A stretch of DNA of 48,757 nt from an uncultured Treponema sp. Its GTDB lineage: Bacteria > Spirochaetota > Spirochaetia > Treponematales > Treponemataceae. Shown here one piece after another: positions 17,005 to 25,663 of this stretch (within the stretch, counting starts at the first letter, position 1; each line of letters starts with the position of its first letter). The DNA is taken from NCBI GenBank assembly GCA_937915735.1, contig CALGGS010000140.1, forward strand, positions 1 through 48,757, read 5' to 3'. The translations under genes were made by a program, and so were the position numbers. Below the pieces are notes generated by a model that was not told the origin of the DNA, ran no database searches, and saw only the letters and a list, made by a program, of their open reading frames with translations.

Positions 17005-18327
17005 ATGGATAAATTGTTTAAGTTAGGGGAGCGGGGAACTACCGTCAGTCGTGAAATTATCGGCGGAATTACAACATTCCTTGCTATGTCTTACATTCTC
17101 GCAGTAAACCCGGGAATCCTTTCAGGAAGCTTTGCCGGCGTTGAAACTGGCTTAGAGTGGGCAAGTGTCTTTACGGCAACGGCCGTTTCTGCGGCGGTCG
17201 CGACTCTCGTTATGGCATTCTGTGCGAATCTTCCTGTTGCGCTCGCTCCGGGGCTAGGATTGAACGCATTCTTTACATATTCTGTCGTTCTTGGAATGGG
17301 CTGCACCCCGGCTTTTGCTCTTACGGCTGTTTTGCTTGAAGGCCTTCTTTTTATTATTCTGTCTTTGTTCGGAATCCGAGAGGCGATTATCAAGTCAATT
17401 CCTGTAAATTTGCGAAAAGCTGTAGCTGTTGGTATCGGTCTTTTCATTACTCTGATTGGTCTTGCAAACGCCGGAATCACGGCAAACGACACTGGAACTT
17501 TAATTGGTTTCGTAAATTTTGACTTTAAACATGCCAGTGCAATCGTCGGTATGCTTGGACTTGTAATTACGATTGTTTTGTATAGTCTCAAGGTTCCCGG
17601 CTCAATTTTGCTTGGTATTATAATTACGACAATTCTCGGAATTCCTTTTGGCGTAACAACAATCCCGGAAAATTTCGCTCCATTTTCAAAACCTGCAAGT
17701 CCTCATCTCTTTATGTTTGAGTGGTCAAATGTTCTTTCTGTAAAATTCTTCATCGTATTCTTCACTTTCCTTTTTACAGATTTGTTCGACACAATCGGAA
17801 CCCTGCTCGGTGTTGCGGAGCAGGCAAATCTTAAGGATGAAGAGGGAAATGTTGTAAATGCAAAGGGCGCCCTTATGTCTGATGCGATTGGAACTGTAGT
17901 CGGAGCTTGTCTTGGAACATCAACAGTCACAAGCTTTGTCGAAAGCTCATCCGGAGTCGCCGCCGGTGCCCGCACAGGTTTGGCTTCTGTCGTAACCGCA
18001 CTTCTTTTCTTGGTCGCGCTTTTTTTAAGCCCGCTTTTTGCTTTGATTCCGTCGGCGGCAACTGCTCCGGCTCTGATTTTTGTCGGCTTCTTGATGATGC
18101 GCTCTGTTATGGGAATTGATTTCACTGATATTTCAGAGGGAATCCCGGCTTTCATCACGATTATGGTAATGCCTTTCTCTTACTCAATTTCAAAGGGAAT
18201 TATTTTCGGTATTATTTCGTATGTGCTTTGCAAGGTTGTCGCCCGAAAATTCAAGGAAATCCCGCTCATAACCTGGATTCTTGCAGCTATTTTCTTGTTC
18301 GACATCATTTTTGAAGCAGTTAAGTAA
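17005..18327 (+). CDS. NCS2-family (AzgA-like) purine permease
   Basis: A 440-residue inner-membrane protein with about 12-14 hydrophobic segments. It opens with KLFKLGERGTTVSREIIGGITTFLAMSYILAVNP and contains APGLGLNAFFTYSVVLGMG, LFTDLFDTIGTLLGVAEQANL and TSTVTSFVESSSGVAAGARTGL, the signature of the adenine/guanine/hypoxanthine branch of NCS2 proton symporters. The ribosome site AGGAGG is strong. The upstream hairpin at 16936-16979 suggests regulated expression. The substrate is inferred from family only. Confidence 0.94.
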   Translation: MDKLFKLGERGTTVSREIIGGITTFLAMSYILAVNPGILSGSFAGVETGLEWASVFTATAVSAAVATLVMAFCANLPVALAPGLGLNAFFTYSVVLGMGCTPAFALTAVLLEGLLFIILSLFGIREAIIKSIPVNLRKAVAVGIGLFITLIGLANAGITANDTGTLIGFVNFDFKHASAIVGMLGLVITIVLYSLKVPGSILLGIIITTILGIPFGVTTIPENFAPFSKPASPHLFMFEWSNVLSVKFFIVFFTFLFTDLFDTIGTLLGVAEQANLKDEEGNVVNAKGALMSDAIGTVVGACLGTSTVTSFVESSSGVAAGARTGLASVVTALLFLVALFLSPLFALIPSAATAPALIFVGFLMMRSVMGIDFTDISEGIPAFITIMVMPFSYSISKGIIFGIISYVLCKVVARKFKEIPLITWILAAIFLFDIIFEAVK

Positions 18328-18335
18328 ATAAAGCA

Positions 18336-18366
18336 GTGTCATTCTGAGCCTGGCGAAGAATGACAC
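18336..18366. terminator. Bidirectional hairpin between the convergent permease and ABC-F genes
   Basis: GTGTCATTCT/AGAATGACAC, a perfect 10-bp stem with an 11-base loop, lies between two convergent stops. There is no long U run on either side, so termination is inferred from position. The AATGACA core recurs in the palindromes at 697-735 and 12054. Confidence 0.6.
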
Positions 18367-18379
18367 CGTGGTCATAAAA

Positions 18380-20401
18380 TTACATTTCTTCAAGCTTTAA
18401 GGCTGCTTCTTCCCATTTTTCATTCAGTTCGCCGAGTTTTTTTGAAAGCTCGGCGATTTTTGTCTGAACTGATTTTGCTTTCTCACCGTTTGAGTAAACT
18501 TCGGGATTTGCCATTTCGTTTTCAAGCTTTTGTTTTTCACTTTCGGCTTTGGAAATCTCTTCTTCTATTTGTGTGACGAGTTTTTCGGCCTTGCGCTTTT
18601 CGGACTCGAGCCGTTTTTTCTCTTCGTAGGAGAGACGAGCATCGCTCTTAGATTCAGGCTGGGGGCTTGGGGCGCCAGCCCCAGGAGAATGGGGTGTGGG
18701 TGAAAGCGAAGCTTGAACCCCAGGGGAAAGGCTTTTCCCCTTCCCATTACTAATTGCTAATTGCTCATTGCTAATTTCTTCACCGTTCGCCTCTCGCTCA
18801 AGACGCTCCATATAATACTTGTAGTCGCCGGGGAAGGTGCGGAAATGGCCGGGCTTCAGCTCCAGGACTCGGGTTGAAAGCTCTTCGATAAAGCCCCGGT
18901 CGTGGCTTACGAAAATTACCGTTCCGCCAAAAGATTTTAGGGCTTCAAGAAGGACATCCTTTGAGTGCATGTCAAGGTGGTTGGTGGGTTCGTCGAGAAT
19001 CAGAAGATTTACGGGTTTTAAAAGAAGTCGGAGAAGGGCAACTCTGGATTTTTCACCGCCAGAAAGGACATCAAGGCTTTTAAAAACATCGTCGCCGCGG
19101 AAAAGAAAGGCACCGAGCATATCGCGCACCTTCGGAATCAGCTCTAAGGGGGCTTCTGCCTCAATTGTCTCAAGAATTGACGCGCTTCCTTTGAGAGTTT
19201 CGGCATTGTCCTGAGAAAAATAGCCGATTGAAACTCCGCTTCCAAGCTTTACGCTGCCTTCAAAATCGCTGTCAACGCCAGCTAATATGCGGAGCAAGGT
19301 GGATTTTCCCGCGCCGTTGTGGCCTGCAACGACTAAGCGGTCGCCGTTTTCCAAAAGCAGGTCGAGATTATCAAGAACTTTGTGCACACCGTCGTAAGAT
19401 TTAGTGATTTTTTCGAGGGTTGCCACAAGACGGCCCGAATGTGGAGCGGGCGGAAACTTAAAATGGATTTTTTTGAGGTTTTCAGGAATTACTATTTCGT
19501 GCTCAAGGATTTTATCCAGCATTTTCTGCCGCTCCTGAGCCTGCGCGGCCTTTGTTGCCTTTGCCCCGAAACGGTCGATGAATTCCTGCAAGTGCTTGAT
19601 TTCTTCCTGCTGCTTTTCGTATTCGTTGATTAGCGTTTCAAGCTCGACTTCCCGCACCTTTTCGTAATGAGTGAAATTCCCTGAGTAGCGGTGAAGGTCG
19701 CCGTTGAAAAGCTCGTAGACTTCGTTAATCGTGTGGTCGAGAAAATAGCGGTCGTGGCTTACGAGCAAAAATCCGCCTGAAAAATTATTCAAAAACTTTT
19801 CGAGCCATTCCCGTGCCTCAATATCAAGATAGTTGGTGGGTTCGTCCAGAAGAAGAATGTCGGGATTGACCATAAGATTTTTGGCAAGGGCGATTCTCAT
19901 CTGCCAGCCGCCGGAAAATTCCTCGCATTTTTTTTCCAAGTCGTCGTGGGAAAAGCCCAGACCGATTAAGATTTGTTCGGCAGTCGCTTTCCGGCGGTTA
20001 AAGCCTGAGTTTTCAAGTTCCGTGAGGATTGCGTCGTGCCGCTCTAAAAGTGCCTTCTGGTTGCCTTTTCCTTCCTTCAGGTCGTCACCGATTTTTTCCA
20101 GCTCTTCCTGCAGCTCGTAACCGAAAGAAAATGCTTTGTCGGCTTCCTCCCGGAGAGTGCATCCGTGGTGAGTAAGTCCGCTCTGGGGAAGATAGGCTAT
20201 TCTCGCGTCTTTAGAGACTGCGCGATTTCCGTCATCTGGCTGGATAAGACCTGCCATTACTTTTATGAGAGTTGATTTTCCCGTTCCGTTGGCGCCTGTG
20301 AGGGCGGCTTTGCTTCCTGCCTGCAAATTTACCGAAACATTTTTTAGAATATCACGGTCACCAAAGGAAAGGCTTACTTTTGAAAACTGTACGAATGCCA
20401 T
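18380..20401 (-). CDS. ABC-F family ribosome-associated ATPase
   Basis: A 673-residue soluble protein with two ABC domains and no membrane segments. Domain 1: Walker A GANGTGKST (about 36-44), signature FSGGWQMR, ILLLDEPTNYLD. A linker rich in Lys/Glu follows, then domain 2: GHNGAGKST, LSGGEKSR, LLILDEPTNHLD. The C-terminus is a long coiled coil (KRLESEKRKAEKLVTQIEEE). ABC-F proteins act at the ribosomal E site in translation control or antibiotic protection; which subfamily I cannot say. Residues about 542-585 are a low-complexity insertion from a repeat element. The gene appears leaderless: its -10 ends nine bases before the ATG. Confidence 0.93.
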   Translation of the reverse strand: MAFVQFSKVSLSFGDRDILKNVSVNLQAGSKAALTGANGTGKSTLIKVMAGLIQPDDGNRAVSKDARIAYLPQSGLTHHGCTLREEADKAFSFGYELQEELEKIGDDLKEGKGNQKALLERHDAILTELENSGFNRRKATAEQILIGLGFSHDDLEKKCEEFSGGWQMRIALAKNLMVNPDILLLDEPTNYLDIEAREWLEKFLNNFSGGFLLVSHDRYFLDHTINEVYELFNGDLHRYSGNFTHYEKVREVELETLINEYEKQQEEIKHLQEFIDRFGAKATKAAQAQERQKMLDKILEHEIVIPENLKKIHFKFPPAPHSGRLVATLEKITKSYDGVHKVLDNLDLLLENGDRLVVAGHNGAGKSTLLRILAGVDSDFEGSVKLGSGVSIGYFSQDNAETLKGSASILETIEAEAPLELIPKVRDMLGAFLFRGDDVFKSLDVLSGGEKSRVALLRLLLKPVNLLILDEPTNHLDMHSKDVLLEALKSFGGTVIFVSHDRGFIEELSTRVLELKPGHFRTFPGDYKYYMERLEREANGEEISNEQLAISNGKGKSLSPGVQASLSPTPHSPGAGAPSPQPESKSDARLSYEEKKRLESEKRKAEKLVTQIEEEISKAESEKQKLENEMANPEVYSNGEKAKSVQTKIAELSKKLGELNEKWEEAALKLEEM
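18645..18775. repeat. Repeat element inserted in frame in the ABC-F gene
   Basis: About 130 bases between ABC domain 2 and the coiled coil include tandem-like ATTAGCAAT units (around 18747-18776) and GC-rich palindromes (GGGGCGCCAGCCCC near 18670 and GGGGAAAGGCTTTTCCCC near 18723). They encode ISNEQLAISNGKGK and a Ser/Pro/Gly-rich run not expected in ABC-F proteins. Composition and palindromes match a mobile intergenic repeat rather than native coding sequence. Confidence 0.6.
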
Positions 20402-20410
20402 AGTCCGTAG

Positions 20411-20439
20411 AGTTTAGCAGAAAAGGAGAAGATTTTCAA
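20411..20439 (-). promoter_or_regulatory. ABC-F gene promoter (leaderless geometry)
   Basis: Minus-strand TTGAAA (20434-20439), a 17-base spacer and TAAACT (20411-20416), ending nine bases before the ATG at 20401. No Shine-Dalgarno is visible. Confidence 0.65.
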
Positions 20440-20457
20440 TTTTGTGACTTTAGTCTG

Positions 20458-22278
20458 TCAGTTAAGGCAAAACTGCTCGTTTTCCAAGAAGTCGCCTAAA
20501 TCGCCCGCTTCTTTGCATCTCCAGAGTTTGTATTGATAGCCTTGCTCTGCCAGAAATTTCTGCCTGTTCGCGCCGAATTCTTCTTCGACTGTGTTTCGGG
20601 TAATCAGAGTGAAAAAGCGGGATTTTCTCTCTTTTGGGCGTAAAATTCGTCCAAGCCGCTGGGCTTCCTCCTGACGGCTTCCGAAGGTTCCGCTCACTTG
20701 AATCGCCATGCTCGCATCCGGTAAATCGATTGCGAAATTTGCGACTTTTGAGACTACGAGAACCTTGATTTTTCCACTCCTGAAATCTGCGTATATTTTG
20801 TCCCTCTCTTCGTTCGGCGTTTTCCCGGTGATAATCGGACAGCCTAGCATTTTTGAAAGCTCATCGAGCTGGCTTAGATACTGCCCGATGACTAAGATTT
20901 TATCGGAGGGAGAAGCTTCCACGAGTTTTTTTACGAAGTCCGGTTTTTTTGGGTTTTCGCTTGCAATCCTGTGCTTTTTCCGTAAATCTGCGACCGCGTA
21001 TTCAATTTCCTTTTGCTCATCCAAATCAATGCGGACTTCGATGCACTCAGCCGTAGCGATAAATCCGCTTGATTCCAAATCCTTCCAGGGAACATCGTAG
21101 CGTTTTGGTCCTACGAGAGAAAAAACATGACCTTCACAGCCGTCCTCACGAACGAGAGTGGCCGTAAGACCTACCCGCCTGATTGCCTGGATTTCTGCGG
21201 CGACACGGAAAACTGGAGCCGGGAGTGTGTGAACCTCGTCATAAATGATTAAGCCCCAGTTTCTTTTTCGGAAAAGCGCAAAATGCGGATAAGGACCGTC
21301 TTTTTCTGGTCGCCAGGTTAAGATTTGATATGTTGCGACTGTTACTGGCTTTATCGTTTTGTTTTCGCCAGTGTATTCGGCAATTTCGTCCCGGGTGAGA
21401 GTTGTTTTGTCTACAAGCTCGTCAATCCACTGATGGACGGCGGAAATATTCGTTGTGACGATTAGAGTGCTGGTTTTCAGTAAATCCATCACCGTCATTC
21501 CGACAATAGTTTTTCCAGCCCCGCAAGGAAGAACTATTGTTCCAAAGCCGGTTCCGGGGCCTTTATTTCCGACAATCGCCTGTGCGGCTTCTTTTTGATA
21601 CTGGCGAAGAATAAAATCCCTGCCGGAAAGAGTTTTTTCACGAAGGCTCACTTCCAGCGGCTCACCGTCCAAAAGCGGCACATCGTCTTTTACCGGCCAG
21701 CCCATCTGCAAAAGCGCCTGTTTAATTGTTCCTCGGTCTGTAAGATTCAAACGAAAGCAATGCTGCTTTTCAGAGTCGGTAACAAGGGGAGATTTTTCGC
21801 TTCCGCCCCCTGTAGGCTCGCTCCCTTCATATTCGCAGGGAATAAGATATTTTCGTCCAACGACAGAGGCGGCGATTTCCTTGTAAACGAGAGGTGAGGC
21901 AGTAACAAGATAGAGAAATTCCTCCTTTGCAGATTTTTCGTCTTCATTTTGGCCGTCCGAAATGTCAGATGGAGCCGGAACTAATCTTAATTTTCCGAAT
22001 CTGCCTGCGGTCTCACGAATCCACACTTCGACTGACTGCGGAACATCGTAACGGGCATAATCGTTAAGAACTTTTATCGCGTCATCTGGAGTAAAGCCTG
22101 CCGAAGAGGCGTTCCAAAGAGAGAGGGGGGTGAGTCGGTAAGTGTGCAAATGCTCAGGGCTTCGCTCAAGCTCGGCGAAAGGAATAAGTGCATTTCGGCA
22201 GTCCTCTGCCAGAGGAGCGTGCACATCGAGAAGTAAGGTTCTGTCGCTTTGAACGATTAAAGGGTTTGTGTAATTCAT
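20458..22278 (-). CDS. XPB/ERCC3-like superfamily 2 DNA helicase
   Basis: A 606-residue helicase started at MNYTNPLIVQSDRTLLLDVH (22278), with GGAGAGG ten bases upstream; a longer reading overlaps the preceding gene. The N-terminal ~200 residues match the helicase-C-like lobe of bacterial XPB proteins (AELERSPEHLHTYRLTPLSLWNA). Motor motifs: LRQYQKEAAQA, Walker A LPCGAGKT (around 252), Walker B YDEVH (around 343), GLTATLVREDG, ILVIGQYLSQLDEL, QRLGRILRPK. Bacterial XPB homologues unwind DNA, probably in repair, but their role is poorly known. It follows an unknown gene by 50 bases on the same strand. Confidence 0.93.
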   Translation of the reverse strand: MNYTNPLIVQSDRTLLLDVHAPLAEDCRNALIPFAELERSPEHLHTYRLTPLSLWNASSAGFTPDDAIKVLNDYARYDVPQSVEVWIRETAGRFGKLRLVPAPSDISDGQNEDEKSAKEEFLYLVTASPLVYKEIAASVVGRKYLIPCEYEGSEPTGGGSEKSPLVTDSEKQHCFRLNLTDRGTIKQALLQMGWPVKDDVPLLDGEPLEVSLREKTLSGRDFILRQYQKEAAQAIVGNKGPGTGFGTIVLPCGAGKTIVGMTVMDLLKTSTLIVTTNISAVHQWIDELVDKTTLTRDEIAEYTGENKTIKPVTVATYQILTWRPEKDGPYPHFALFRKRNWGLIIYDEVHTLPAPVFRVAAEIQAIRRVGLTATLVREDGCEGHVFSLVGPKRYDVPWKDLESSGFIATAECIEVRIDLDEQKEIEYAVADLRKKHRIASENPKKPDFVKKLVEASPSDKILVIGQYLSQLDELSKMLGCPIITGKTPNEERDKIYADFRSGKIKVLVVSKVANFAIDLPDASMAIQVSGTFGSRQEEAQRLGRILRPKERKSRFFTLITRNTVEEEFGANRQKFLAEQGYQYKLWRCKEAGDLGDFLENEQFCLN

Positions 22279-22328
22279 AATATTTAGACCTCTCCGCTTT
22301 GGTCGAGGTGACATAGTTTTACAATGTT

Positions 22329-23117
22329 TTAAAAGCCTAAGATTCCGAATCCACTTGGGTTTTTGGCACCTGCTTTTACCCATGAAACCTTTTGTTTTGG
22401 AGAAAGAGGCTTTTTAAGGTTGTCGAGGGCGTCAAGGTACTCGCAAAGCCAGACAGAAAGTGATGAGTCGCGTTTTGAAAGATCGTTCGTAGGCTCGCAT
22501 TGTATTAAAACAGGCGTGATTGCTCCTGCATCTGCGAGCGTTGCGGCTATATTTTCGGCATAGGCTTTGAATGCTCCTCCGGCGGCTGCAATCAGCGGAT
22601 TTGAAAGCTCGATTCCTGATGAGCGGACTGTTGAGGAATTTACGCCGTCACAAAGGGAATAATTTGATTTGTAAAGGAAAATAATTTTAGCCGCTTTTTC
22701 TGTCTGTCTTTTGAATCGGGAAATGAGCTCATGTGAGAGATATTGATAGCTTCCGATTAGTTCTTCGAGAATTTGAGCGTTATTTAAAGAGCGGTATTTT
22801 GTGGCAAAGTAAAATTCATCAAAAACAAGAACTGCTTCGTCTAAACCACCTTCGTTTTCGCATTTTAAGGCAAGAGAACGATTCGAAAGGGGGGAAGAGC
22901 GGTTCCAGAAAATAGGAGTGACTCCCCCTGATTTTCCTCCCAGCGAAAGACTTGCCAAAGCCTCGGAAGAGTCATTTTTATTTTCAGATTGAGAATTTTC
23001 ATCTTCTGCAGCGACTAAGCTTGTTGCAAATACTCGGCGGCCCTGAAAAGAAGCTCCTGAGGCCATATCATTTCCAGCTGGAAGTTCTTTTCCTGCAAAT
23101 AAAATCAGTTTTCCCAT
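22329..23117 (-). CDS. Unknown protein, possibly SDR-like
   Basis: A 262-residue cytoplasmic protein. The Ser/Gly/Asn-rich first 75 residues look disordered. The middle (EAVLVFDEFYFATKYRSL, KAAKIIFLYKSNYS) and the segment NPLIAAAGGAFKAYAENIAATLADAG have the alternating strand-helix feel of a degenerate short-chain dehydrogenase, but there is no clear nucleotide-binding motif, so I make no functional claim. It precedes the XPB helicase gene on the same strand with a 50-base gap and is likely cotranscribed. Its ATG lies eight bases after a TATAAT box without a ribosome site. Confidence 0.6.
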   Translation of the reverse strand: MGKLILFAGKELPAGNDMASGASFQGRRVFATSLVAAEDENSQSENKNDSSEALASLSLGGKSGGVTPIFWNRSSPLSNRSLALKCENEGGLDEAVLVFDEFYFATKYRSLNNAQILEELIGSYQYLSHELISRFKRQTEKAAKIIFLYKSNYSLCDGVNSSTVRSSGIELSNPLIAAAGGAFKAYAENIAATLADAGAITPVLIQCEPTNDLSKRDSSLSVWLCEYLDALDNLKKPLSPKQKVSWVKAGAKNPSGFGILGF

Positions 23118-23125
23118 AGACGGAT

Positions 23126-23134
23126 ATTATATCA
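23126..23134 (-). promoter_or_regulatory. Extended -10 promoter for the unknown gene (leaderless geometry)
   Basis: Minus-strand TGATATAAT is a perfect -10 with the TGn extension, which can work without a good -35. It ends eight bases before the ATG at 23117. Confidence 0.6.
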
Positions 23135-23187
23135 GATTTCACCGTGCGAAACTATATAAACTATGATATGACAGGAAAATTTTTTGT

Positions 23188-23216
23188 TTGACGATTCCAT
23201 AAAAAAACATTAGAAT
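23188..23216 (+). promoter_or_regulatory. Promoter of the diguanylate cyclase operon (leaderless geometry)
   Basis: TTGACG (23188-23193), a 17-base spacer and TAGAAT (23211-23216), ending nine bases before the ATG at 23226. No Shine-Dalgarno precedes that ATG, while downstream genes in the operon have good ones. Confidence 0.7.
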
Positions 23217-23225
23217 TTATATCAA

Positions 23226-24275
23226 ATGAGTGAGGATTTTTTTAAGAATAAGGATTTAAAAACAGACTATCTGACTTCTCTTTACATGCGTGATGTTGCC
23301 GTTGACTATGCCAAAAGTCTTATTGAAGAGCAAAAGCCCTTTTCCCTTGCGCTTGTAGATATCGATAATTTTAAAAATGTAAATGATAATTACGGGCACA
23401 CCACTGGAGATATTGTCATCAAAAAGCTTGCGGCTGTATTAAAAAATTCCTTTGGCGAGCGGGGAGTAGTTGGCCGCTTCGGTGGAGACGAATTTATCGT
23501 AGTTATTCCAGGAATCACTGAATACGATGCGGTCTGGTCTCTTCTGCGTGAGGTTCATAAATCAGTCGACGGGCTTCAAATCGAAGAGGTAAAAAATCTT
23601 TATCTTACCTGTACCTTTGGCCTTTCTCGCTTTCCCCTCGACGCAAAAAATTATGATTCTCTCTTTGAGCTTACGGACAAGGCTCTTTACCGAGGAAAAA
23701 TAAAAGGCCGGAACTGCTTTATCATCTATCTTGAATCCAAGCATAAAAATATTCAGCTTCATTCTGGCAATGACACGACTATTTCTTCAATGCAGATGCA
23801 TACCCAGGTTTTCAGATTTTTGAATTCGGCCCCCCATATTCAGGACGGCATAAAAGATTTAATGCTTTTTCTTGGCTCAAATCTTATGATTGATCATCTT
23901 GGTATTCAGACTAAAAACGGACTGTATTTTTCACAGGTTTACACCCTGACGAATTCAGAAGAATTCAGCTCGATTTCGCATCCCTTCTTTATGGATAATG
24001 TCAGCCCCGCAATGGGCGTTTACTATTTAAATGATGTCGCTAATCTTGAAAATATAAATCAGACGGCGCTTTTAAAAGAATGTCGCTCTCAGGGAATCAA
24101 ATCTTCTTTGTACGCCGTAATATGCTATAACGATGAAATTTTCGGCTACATAAGGGCTGACTCAACCTCCACCGCGCGCATCTGGCAATACAAGGACATG
24201 GACTTGCTCATAACGGCGGCAAATGCCATCGCAATGAGCCTTCATTTTCAGAACAAAAAAATCGAAGAATTATAA
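23226..24275 (+). CDS. GGDEF diguanylate cyclase with C-terminal GAF-like domain
   Basis: A 349-residue cytoplasmic protein. Residues 10-165 are a GGDEF domain: TDYLTSLYMR, LALVDIDNFKNVNDNYGH, GRFGGDEF (GGDEF at 86-90, intact) and DKALYRGKIKGRN. The enzyme makes cyclic-di-GMP from two GTP. I do not see an RxxD inhibitory site before GGDEF. The C-terminal ~150 residues, ending MDLLITAANAIAMSLHFQN, look like a GAF-type sensor. Catalytic domain first, sensor second, is the reverse of the common order. It heads a probable four-gene operon with three envelope proteins. Confidence 0.9.
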   Translation: MSEDFFKNKDLKTDYLTSLYMRDVAVDYAKSLIEEQKPFSLALVDIDNFKNVNDNYGHTTGDIVIKKLAAVLKNSFGERGVVGRFGGDEFIVVIPGITEYDAVWSLLREVHKSVDGLQIEEVKNLYLTCTFGLSRFPLDAKNYDSLFELTDKALYRGKIKGRNCFIIYLESKHKNIQLHSGNDTTISSMQMHTQVFRFLNSAPHIQDGIKDLMLFLGSNLMIDHLGIQTKNGLYFSQVYTLTNSEEFSSISHPFFMDNVSPAMGVYYLNDVANLENINQTALLKECRSQGIKSSLYAVICYNDEIFGYIRADSTSTARIWQYKDMDLLITAANAIAMSLHFQNKKIEEL

Positions 24276-24311
24276 AAAAAACGCGGAATTATCCGCAGAT
24301 AGGAGAGAACG

Positions 24312-24926
24312 ATGAAATTCTTTTTCAGTTCTGTCGGGGCAATTTTTGCAGCCTCGATATTGTTTTTCAGCTGTGCGTCAACAGATGTTGATTTCACTGA
24401 ATTGGGTATGGAAAAAACTCCGGAAAATTCCGTTGTAATGATTTTTGTTTCATTCTATGGAGGCGGTCTTGAGCTGGTACAGATTAATCCGGCTTACCCT
24501 GCAGGAAAAGCTTCCGCAACTGATAAGAATGGCGGTGCAACAGAGCCTCTTATTCCTGGTGCTTGCTATATGATTTATTATCCTTATTTGGAAGAAACTC
24601 CATGGGCTGGAATACCATCAATTGAAAATTCTATTGGATTTGCATATCTGAACGAAAAGCAGACAGACAAGCTTTCTCTTGGGCATAGAATCGAAGTGCC
24701 TTCAAAGCCAGGTCTTTATGTTTATTATCCCAAAATCGATATTGATGCCATTATGGAATCTAATGCGATTGTAATCGGAAAACTTACAAACGATATGGAA
24801 GAGTGGCACAAAATTCCTAGCTACAGAAATAGAATTAGAAAATGTTTTGAAAAAGCCGCAAAGGCTTATGGGGGAACTGCCTGGGAGAGCCTTATTAACG
24901 AATATGTAGAGGAGTGGTCAGAATGA
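24312..24926 (+). CDS. Lipoprotein of unknown function
   Basis: A 204-residue protein with a lipoprotein signal: MKFFFSSVGAIFAASILFFSC, Cys21 the lipidation site in a spirochaete-type FFSC lipobox. AGGAGA lies before the ATG, and a small hairpin GCGGA/TCCGC precedes it. The mature part has strands (ENSVVMIFVSFYGGGLELVQ) and repeated Tyr/Pro segments (ACYMIYYPYLEETPW, GLYVYYPKIDID). I do not recognise a family. It overlaps the next gene by four bases (ATGA), so it is cotranslated with two more exported proteins. Confidence 0.8.
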   Translation: MKFFFSSVGAIFAASILFFSCASTDVDFTELGMEKTPENSVVMIFVSFYGGGLELVQINPAYPAGKASATDKNGGATEPLIPGACYMIYYPYLEETPWAGIPSIENSIGFAYLNEKQTDKLSLGHRIEVPSKPGLYVYYPKIDIDAIMESNAIVIGKLTNDMEEWHKIPSYRNRIRKCFEKAAKAYGGTAWESLINEYVEEWSE

Positions 24927-25663
24927 AAAATAAAATCTTAGCTTCTTGTGTATTATTTATTGCCCTTTGCGGCAGTCTTTCTGCAAAATCAAAATATATT
25001 GATATTCCCGGAAACAACGAAGTTACTGTAGTTGGCCGCCTTAATTTTTCAACAGATGCGGACAGAGACTTCCTTTTTGAAACTTTTGAAGTCCCTGAAG
25101 ACAAACGACATTATCCTGATATTTATGTTCTCCCGTATATTCCAGGTTCTGCCGGCCTTTTTACCAATGTTCACAAGGCAAAGGAAATCACTAAATTTGA
25201 AGAACAGGCCTGGGGAGTAAACGGCGGTTACTTTTTTGTTCAGTATAAGCTTCTTAAAGACCGCACCCTGTATTTTTCAAGCATTACGCTCTTTTTAAAT
25301 GGCTCCTACATGCTTCCTGTCAAACTTCCCTTGGGTTTTAAGGTAAAAGTTCCAGAAAAAGAAAAATTCCTTTATCTTGGTGACTTTACTTTTAAGGCAA
25401 AAGGTTTTGCCTTTGAGATTTCTGCTTCCGTAAAAGACAATTATGATGATGCTCAGGCGGTTTTAGACAAGGTTACAAAGAAAGATTACGAGCTTTGCCG
25501 TGCCAGCCTTGAAAAAATCACGGAAGAAGATTTGGAAGCAATCAAAAAGACTTTCTATTATGAATCCGCAGGATATTCTTTTAAAGACTGGTACAAGTCA
25601 ATAGACGAATTGATTGCCAAAGACGAGGAATTAAAAGCCAGTGATTCAGACCAGGAGTTATAA
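24923..25663 (+). CDS. Exported protein of unknown function
   Basis: A 246-residue protein started at ATG 24923, overlapping the previous stop and preceded by AGGAG. The signal peptide is MKNKILASCVLFIALCGSLSA. The mature part begins with strands (YIDIPGNNEVTVVGRLNFSTDADRD), then an FFVQYKLLKDRTLYFSSITLFLNGSY segment, and ends in charged helices rich in Lys/Glu/Asp. I recognise no family. The tight spacing to the lipoprotein before it and the protease after it suggests a joint periplasmic or outer-membrane function. Confidence 0.8.
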   Translation: MKNKILASCVLFIALCGSLSAKSKYIDIPGNNEVTVVGRLNFSTDADRDFLFETFEVPEDKRHYPDIYVLPYIPGSAGLFTNVHKAKEITKFEEQAWGVNGGYFFVQYKLLKDRTLYFSSITLFLNGSYMLPVKLPLGFKVKVPEKEKFLYLGDFTFKAKGFAFEISASVKDNYDDAQAVLDKVTKKDYELCRASLEKITEEDLEAIKKTFYYESAGYSFKDWYKSIDELIAKDEELKASDSDQEL

